A DNA stretch of 64,000 bases from the NCBI GenBank assembly GCA_964392265.1, contig CAYMOS010000003.1:141611-205610 (forward strand), read 5' to 3'. The translations under genes were made by a program, and so were the position numbers. The notes below the pieces were generated by a model. That model saw only the letters and a program-made list of their open reading frames with translations, did not search any database and had not been told where the DNA came from. Origin of the DNA: CALMAK01 sp964392265. GTDB taxonomy: Bacteria > Patescibacteriota > Saccharimonadia > Saccharimonadales > Saccharimonadaceae. Below, piece after piece: positions 59,942 through 64,000 of the stretch. The number at the start of each line of letters is the position of its first letter. Within the stretch, counting starts at the first letter, position 1.

Positions 59942-60093
59942 AAAAAACGACAACCATTCTAGGTTGTCTAGGCCAAGTAAAACGAGTCAAGCTCATTTAA
60001 CGTTTCGAATGGTTGCCGTTATCTTAAACTTGACAACCAAAGCTATGATTCTTTGGCGAATCGTTTTACTTTTACCTAGACGTTCTCAGTATA
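59942..60093 (-). promoter_or_regulatory. structured leader with terminator and competing antiterminator helices
   Basis: On the minus strand TATACT (60088-60093) starts a transcript whose first 21 nt (60061-60081) pair with 59966-59985, with a 2-3 nt mismatch. A compact terminator follows: GACAACC-TAGAAT-GGTTGTC with T6 (59942-59968). AACGGCAACCATTC (60007-60020) is complementary to the terminator 3' arm with one G-U. A second copy of GGTTGTC (60032-60038) can pair with the 5' arm. The arms interleave, so the folds compete. This is the layout of an attenuator or riboswitch; I match it to no known class. Confidence 0.72.
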
Positions 60094-60199
60094 CCGTACT
60101 ATCTGGTAAAAATCACCACATGTGACCGAATATAATTCAGATTATCTGAGGGATAGCTGTAACTAGCGTGCCGAGCGTTATTACGCCACACGAACATGC

Positions 60200-60228
60200 A
60201 AAAACAAAAAAGAGCGCCTCCGCGCTCT
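60200..60228 (-). terminator. terminator of the SMC/DUF4297 operon
   Basis: AGAGCGC / GCGCTCT stem with a 4-nt loop and TTTTTTG tail on the minus strand. Confidence 0.85.
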
Positions 60229-60235
60229 ATAGCAA

Positions 60236-60280
60236 GGAAGATTTGTGTTTTCTCGCAGGTGCGTCAAACACAAATCTTCC
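60236..60280. repeat. perfect 15-bp inverted repeat
   Basis: GGAAGATTTGTGTTT (60236-60250) and AAACACAAATCTTCC (60266-60280) with a 15-nt loop, between the SMC-like gene stop and its terminator. There is no U-run, so it may protect the mRNA end or bind a protein. Confidence 0.65.
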
Positions 60281-60310
60281 TGATTTGATTATAGCAAATA
60301 CTTTTTTGCC

Positions 60311-62002
60311 CTAATCGACTGTTACGATATTTTTGACTTCATCAAGTGCTTTCTTAAACCCGTCAGCTGAGAGTAGTCTATCTTCAATGCGCACCTGATG
60401 ATACTTGTCCGCATTCTTCATGTATGCAGTCACGCTCTCATCTACAGCGGAGAAGACACTCTGCTTCTCCATGCCAAGCAGATATTTTTCCGTTGCATCG
60501 AACATGACGTTAGACTTCGTAGAGGTTGTTTCATTCTTTATGAAAGAGTCGATGCAGAATGGCAGGCTGTACTTGCCGTACTTCGAGATGAGACGCATGT
60601 ATGCAAGATATACCCCAAGGTAGGTTTGGTTTGACTGCACGCCACTCGATTGAGGGATGGTGAAGTTTTTGAACTCTACATCATTTACGTTCGAGCCACT
60701 CATAATCATAGATAGGTCGTTTACATATTCAGTGTACGAACCTTTCACTTGCTCGATATGCTTCGTGGATGTTTTTTGAAGTTCTCGCAACTCTTTTGAT
60801 AGCTCTTTAGAGTCAGAATCAAGTTCACCGATCACTTCGTCAAGTCGCTGAATAATTGAGGCAAACTCCTCATGCGTCTTCTTTTTCGATTCCTGTTCGA
60901 TATATTCGGCAATTGAACGAATATTCTGGTTCTCTTCGACCTGCTCGGCAAGTCGTTTGTATTCAGTATTCGATGTCTCTTCCGTAGCTACAGCATTCTC
61001 TAGCCGTTTCTTGAGATCTTCAAGTTCAAGCTTTGTCGTCGAAATGAGATATGACAATTCAAATACATTCGTGCTTATATCCATGCGAGTGCTAATCTGC
61101 TCTGGGGTGAGCTCAGACTTACAGTTCTTGCACACAGACTTGATCGTGTCATAGTCTTTATCAAACATGTGCTTGATAGCTTTGTACTCCTCGTACGACT
61201 TGAGCTTTTGGTCGTACTCTCTCTGGAGTTTAATTCGCGTCGCCTTCTGCTGGATGTATACTTTATTTGCCTTATCCATGAGTTGAATAAACTGATCGAG
61301 GTCATTGCGATTAGACTCAATAGGGTTAATGACGCTTGAAACCTGTCCAGCGGAATTGACTGGCTCTTCCTCTAAATAATCCATGTAAACTTCGTTCACA
61401 TTAGCCCGTTTGGATGACGCGGTCTTTTTCTTCTTATTTAGTTTAGATATCTTTTCTTTCAACGCCAGCTCGTCGTCGTCAGATATTCTCAATATATATT
61501 CAATAATTCGTAGCGGCACATCAGCATACATGCCCATCTCACCGGATGACGAAAAGATTCTACCTGACCAAGAATTGTCTTGGTCGACATAAAATGGAGC
61601 GATCAGTGCTGACGGATAGGAAATCGAGGAGGTAATCTTTGTTGCTTTGTTGGTAAGCTTCATATCAACACCTAGTTGAGAAGATAGCCACTTGGTGTAA
61701 TCATGTATTGTAATTGACCCTGTGCTGTCAGACGTATAGAATAGATCACCCTTTCGAACAATGTAGACATCCTTTTTGGTTTCTTCATTGAACGCATCTA
61801 TCTTAATTGTCATTTTTGGTGGCTTCCAGCCTTTTGGAAACACCTTAATATCCAGACCTAGCCCATAATATAGTGCTTTCAGCAGGCTTGATTTTCCTTG
61901 CGTATTTTCTGGACTGACCAATAGATTCGGGCCAGGAGCGAAGCTATATTCGCCAGATTCACCGTTATCGTGGTCGATGATCAGTATTCGTTTCACTAAC
62001 AT
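60311..62002 (-). CDS. SMC-like ATPase (LmuB-like) of a Lamassu-type pair
   Basis: This 563-residue ATPase resembles the SMC-like subunits of defence systems. The Walker A region reads SPENTQGKSS (30-39), with Ser instead of the first Gly. A coiled-coil middle carries CKNC (291-294) at its apex, as in zinc hooks. SNQTYLGVYLAYMRLI replaces the usual signature, and LPFCIDSFIKNE (about 480-491) is the Walker B. It overlaps the upstream DUF4297-like nuclease gene by 7 bp. This pair would sense foreign DNA structure and unleash the nuclease, by analogy with Lamassu. No third (LmuC) gene is present. Confidence 0.75.
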   Translation of the reverse strand: MLVKRILIIDHDNGESGEYSFAPGPNLLVSPENTQGKSSLLKALYYGLGLDIKVFPKGWKPPKMTIKIDAFNEETKKDVYIVRKGDLFYTSDSTGSITIHDYTKWLSSQLGVDMKLTNKATKITSSISYPSALIAPFYVDQDNSWSGRIFSSSGEMGMYADVPLRIIEYILRISDDDELALKEKISKLNKKKKTASSKRANVNEVYMDYLEEEPVNSAGQVSSVINPIESNRNDLDQFIQLMDKANKVYIQQKATRIKLQREYDQKLKSYEEYKAIKHMFDKDYDTIKSVCKNCKSELTPEQISTRMDISTNVFELSYLISTTKLELEDLKKRLENAVATEETSNTEYKRLAEQVEENQNIRSIAEYIEQESKKKTHEEFASIIQRLDEVIGELDSDSKELSKELRELQKTSTKHIEQVKGSYTEYVNDLSMIMSGSNVNDVEFKNFTIPQSSGVQSNQTYLGVYLAYMRLISKYGKYSLPFCIDSFIKNETTSTKSNVMFDATEKYLLGMEKQSVFSAVDESVTAYMKNADKYHQVRIEDRLLSADGFKKALDEVKNIVTVD

Positions 62003-62961
62003 GCTTGGCTCCTTTCGAATATTACTTGACTCAAGGCACTAATGACTACCGCCTCCTTGTCGAGCGTATCGACATTTGCAGTGAATAACACAGTGCTCAG
62101 GAGTCGGTCTATGATAGTCTGCTCATTAATGTCGTTAATATCATCCATCTCGTTGATCTTCTGCACTGCAGCATCAATCTGTGAAGAATATATCGCTCCC
62201 ACCGTAAAATGCTTTTTCATAAGCTCCGTCTTTTTCATTATAGTGCAACCAAGTGCGTTGAGGATATCTTCGTAGTGCTTAGATTTATACGAATGACCAA
62301 ATATCCTTTGGAGGTCTTTCTGAGTAATCTTCTTATTTTCGTAGTCGTCACTGGTGATGGCTATTATTTCGCTTTTTTGATCAATCCTTAGACCCAGCTC
62401 GGCTAATGATGCAGCGCCGTAACTATTGTCGACAGGGATATTCTTATTCGACATAACACCTTTGATGTGGGTCAATGCGTCCGACTGCTTTGCCGGGAAG
62501 GATGTTAACACTACACGAGATTCATCTAGCTTGTTTTCTGGCAGGCTCGGTATCTTCTTGCGGAGATTATCTTTTGCGGTCTTAGTGTACGTATATACTT
62601 CGGCACCTTCTGTGAATATATCTGCCGTTTTCTTAGTAAGATGCTTATCGTGGCTATTGAACCTAGGTGTTACAAGTTTGTACCGACTACCAGCTTCACT
62701 ACCGCTCTGTAAGTTCTTTTCGAGAATTGAGTCCTTATCGTCTTTGCGACTGACAATTGACGACAGGGTAAGCTCTGTACTTTTTGATTGGATGTAGGTC
62801 GCCCTCTTAGGAGTTTTGACGACAATGTCGTCTTCAGATTCGACGTAGATGTCTGTCTGCTCTTCATCAAGATAGTGAAGCACCGCTATCAAGGCTATAA
62901 CGGATTTCTGATAATTAAAGCCTTTGATGGCTTGTGCGCCACCATTATTTATAGCTCCCAT
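61996..62961 (-). CDS. DUF4297/Cap4-like nuclease (LmuA-like)
   Basis: This 321-residue protein opens with GAQAIKGFNYQKSVIAL (about 8-24). ESEDDIVV (41-48) and YIQSKS (56-61) then give the E-x2-D...Q-x-K nuclease core of DUF4297/Cap4 effectors. The rest is mostly helical and has no second known domain. It is the first gene of a two-gene operon with the SMC-like ATPase. A TATAAT box ends 9 nt before the ATG. DUF4297 assignment is by motif only. Confidence 0.75.
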   Translation of the reverse strand: MGAINNGGAQAIKGFNYQKSVIALIAVLHYLDEEQTDIYVESEDDIVVKTPKRATYIQSKSTELTLSSIVSRKDDKDSILEKNLQSGSEAGSRYKLVTPRFNSHDKHLTKKTADIFTEGAEVYTYTKTAKDNLRKKIPSLPENKLDESRVVLTSFPAKQSDALTHIKGVMSNKNIPVDNSYGAASLAELGLRIDQKSEIIAITSDDYENKKITQKDLQRIFGHSYKSKHYEDILNALGCTIMKKTELMKKHFTVGAIYSSQIDAAVQKINEMDDINDINEQTIIDRLLSTVLFTANVDTLDKEAVVISALSQVIFERSQAC

Positions 62962-63029
62962 AGGTGTCGTTATTATAACACCAAAATTATAGTTTGACTA
63001 TTTTGAAGAGTCACGGATAATAATTCCCC

Positions 63030-63085
63030 CAAAGAAAAACAGGCTAGTTGTTCGGTACCTTAAACAGGCACCAGTGACACTAGCC
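63030..63085 (-). terminator. terminator of GNAT-ASCH gene
   Basis: Two nested stems, GGCTAGT / ACTAGCC and GGTGCC / GGTACC, followed by TGTTTTTCTTT on the minus strand, 71 bp beyond the stop. Confidence 0.75.
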
Positions 63086-63155
63086 CAAGTCACTCGCATT
63101 TATTCAAGCAGATTTCTCCGACTTAGGGGTGCGAACCCTGTCGTTGGTTGTTGTC

Positions 63156-64000
63156 CTACTTCTTCTCGACCTCGATGACGTGGACACCGAGGCGCTCCTT
63201 GTGCGAGGGGTAAATCTCGCGTAGGAGCCGGAGGGCGGTCGCTTCGTCGTTGACCTGCGGCACGATCTCGCGCCACGGTTCGGTCGCCAACATGTCAGCG
63301 AAGTTGTCGTAGACGCGAATCGACTTGATCCGCACGACACCCGACGTGTGTCCGGTCTCGAGCTGCAACAGCTCACCGGCCGTCAGCCGCTTGATGTTGT
63401 CGTACCCGACGCGAACCTCCAGGGTCTTGCGACCCAACATGATCGCGTCGAAATACGGACGCTTGATGCGCAGTTTACGCACGGTTGCTCCTTCCTTGTT
63501 GAAGTTCAGTCCCCACTGCTGCACGACGCTGTTCGGTGCGTACCCACCAGGGAATACACCTTCGAGCGTCCAGCCGTGACGTTGGAGACAAGCGACCTGC
63601 CACGGCTCAGGAACCAGATGGACATACAGCTTGTGACCGTAGTCCGACAACAGTCCCTGAAGATCGATGACAAGCGCTTCGAACGCAGCCTCCGACTTCG
63701 CCACGAGCGGCATCAGCTTGATGGGCTGACCCTTCTTCGGGGTTGCTCCAGCGATGCCGACCACTTCACCACCGCACTCGGCCGTGAAGATGATCTTGAA
63801 CTTGGCATTCACATCGCCAAGCTCCCTCCGCTTGTAGCCAGCGAACAGGGCGTCAACCCAGTCGTCGTCTACGCCACGGAAGACATCGCTCATCTGCGAC
63901 AGGATGAGGTCTCGTGCGCCGTTGGCGTGCTTCTCCTCGTCGAAGGGGATCACGGAGACATTGGGCGAGTCGAAACCTGCCTCGTCGACCAGCTGCTTGT
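63156..64000 (-). CDS. GNAT acetyltransferase-ASCH domain protein (5' end outside window)
   Basis: The frame stays open to the window edge, so the true start is probably beyond 64000; a GTG at 63953 is possible. The N-terminal part (FKIIFTAECGGEVVGIAGATPKKG, LYVHLVPEPWQVACLQRHGW) resembles a GNAT fold. The C-terminal 110 residues (TVRKLRIKRPYFDAIMLG, then KTLEVRVGYDNIKRLTAGEL, ending VHVIEVE) match ASCH, a PUA-like RNA- or nucleotide-binding domain. The gene is strongly GC-rich compared with the defence genes beside it. Substrate unknown. Confidence 0.8.
   Translation of the reverse strand, partial: KQLVDEAGFDSPNVSVIPFDEEKHANGARDLILSQMSDVFRGVDDDWVDALFAGYKRRELGDVNAKFKIIFTAECGGEVVGIAGATPKKGQPIKLMPLVAKSEAAFEALVIDLQGLLSDYGHKLYVHLVPEPWQVACLQRHGWTLEGVFPGGYAPNSVVQQWGLNFNKEGATVRKLRIKRPYFDAIMLGRKTLEVRVGYDNIKRLTAGELLQLETGHTSGVVRIKSIRVYDNFADMLATEPWREIVPQVNDEATALRLLREIYPSHKERLGVHVIEVEKK

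Noticed and set aside
63085..63140. Possible tRNA 3' fragment or att site (CAAGTC-CTCGCA; GGTTCGCACC on the minus strand)
   Set aside because: The match to tRNA-Leu is short, the acceptor does not pair with the fragments at 40 kb, and the sequence is explained in part by a terminator and gene end.
1..64000. CRISPR arrays, rRNA genes or complete insertion sequences
   Set aside because: No regularly spaced repeats, rRNA motifs or transposase genes were seen.

Overview
The window most likely comes from a Patescibacteria/CPR chromosome, probably Saccharibacteria (TM7). This rests on gene content and style, not on a database search. The signs are compact genes in the standard code, many apparently leaderless promoters (TATAAT-like -10 boxes 6-9 nt from ATG), zinc-free versions of core proteins, and core operons split in an unusual way. 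Background base composition is near 50% GC. A few single genes are clearly richer in GC.

1-13 kb: a DUF6311-type membrane protein truncated by the window edge, a secreted polysaccharide deacetylase, then the S10/spc ribosomal protein operon on the minus strand (rplC-D-W-B-rpsS-rplV-rpsC-rplP-rpmC-rpsQ-rplN-X-E-rpsN-H). The operon ends at a terminator right after rpsH. tatA-tatC and four small membrane or coiled proteins lie between rplC and the detached rpsJ. 12.6-23 kb: a VanZ-like protein, tuf, fusA, a YajQ-like protein, a solitary GC-rich dapD, hypothetical proteins, then rpsL-rpsG. 23-32 kb: rpoB-rpoC, two more GC-rich genes, and clpP under a CIRCE operator. 32-40 kb: tig, hisS behind a histidine leader-peptide attenuator, a SpoU methyltransferase, a TylF-like methyltransferase, tRNA-Leu(CAG), a CDF transporter and an FAD-linked oxidase.

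40-63 kb is accessory DNA beside tRNA-Leu(UAG), preceded by broken tRNA-Leu pieces. It has an integration/mobilisation block (tyrosine recombinase, excisionase-like HTH, replication-relaxation protein, VirD4/TraG-like ATPase, MT-A70 methylase). A defence block follows: an MmeI-like methylase, SF2 helicase and GIY-YIG nuclease operon, divergent from an RloC/PrrC-like AAA ATPase. Next come a three-gene membrane cluster behind a strong candidate transcription attenuator, and a DUF4297/Cap4-like nuclease plus SMC-like ATPase pair resembling Lamassu. The window ends inside a GC-rich GNAT-ASCH gene.

The strongest observations are: the hisS leader-peptide attenuator; the structured leader at 59.9-60.1 kb; an RNA polymerase beta-prime subunit lacking the cysteines of both zinc sites; an EF-G whose NKxD motif reads NKIN; and three nucleic-acid-targeting defence modules packed into about 14 kb of one element.
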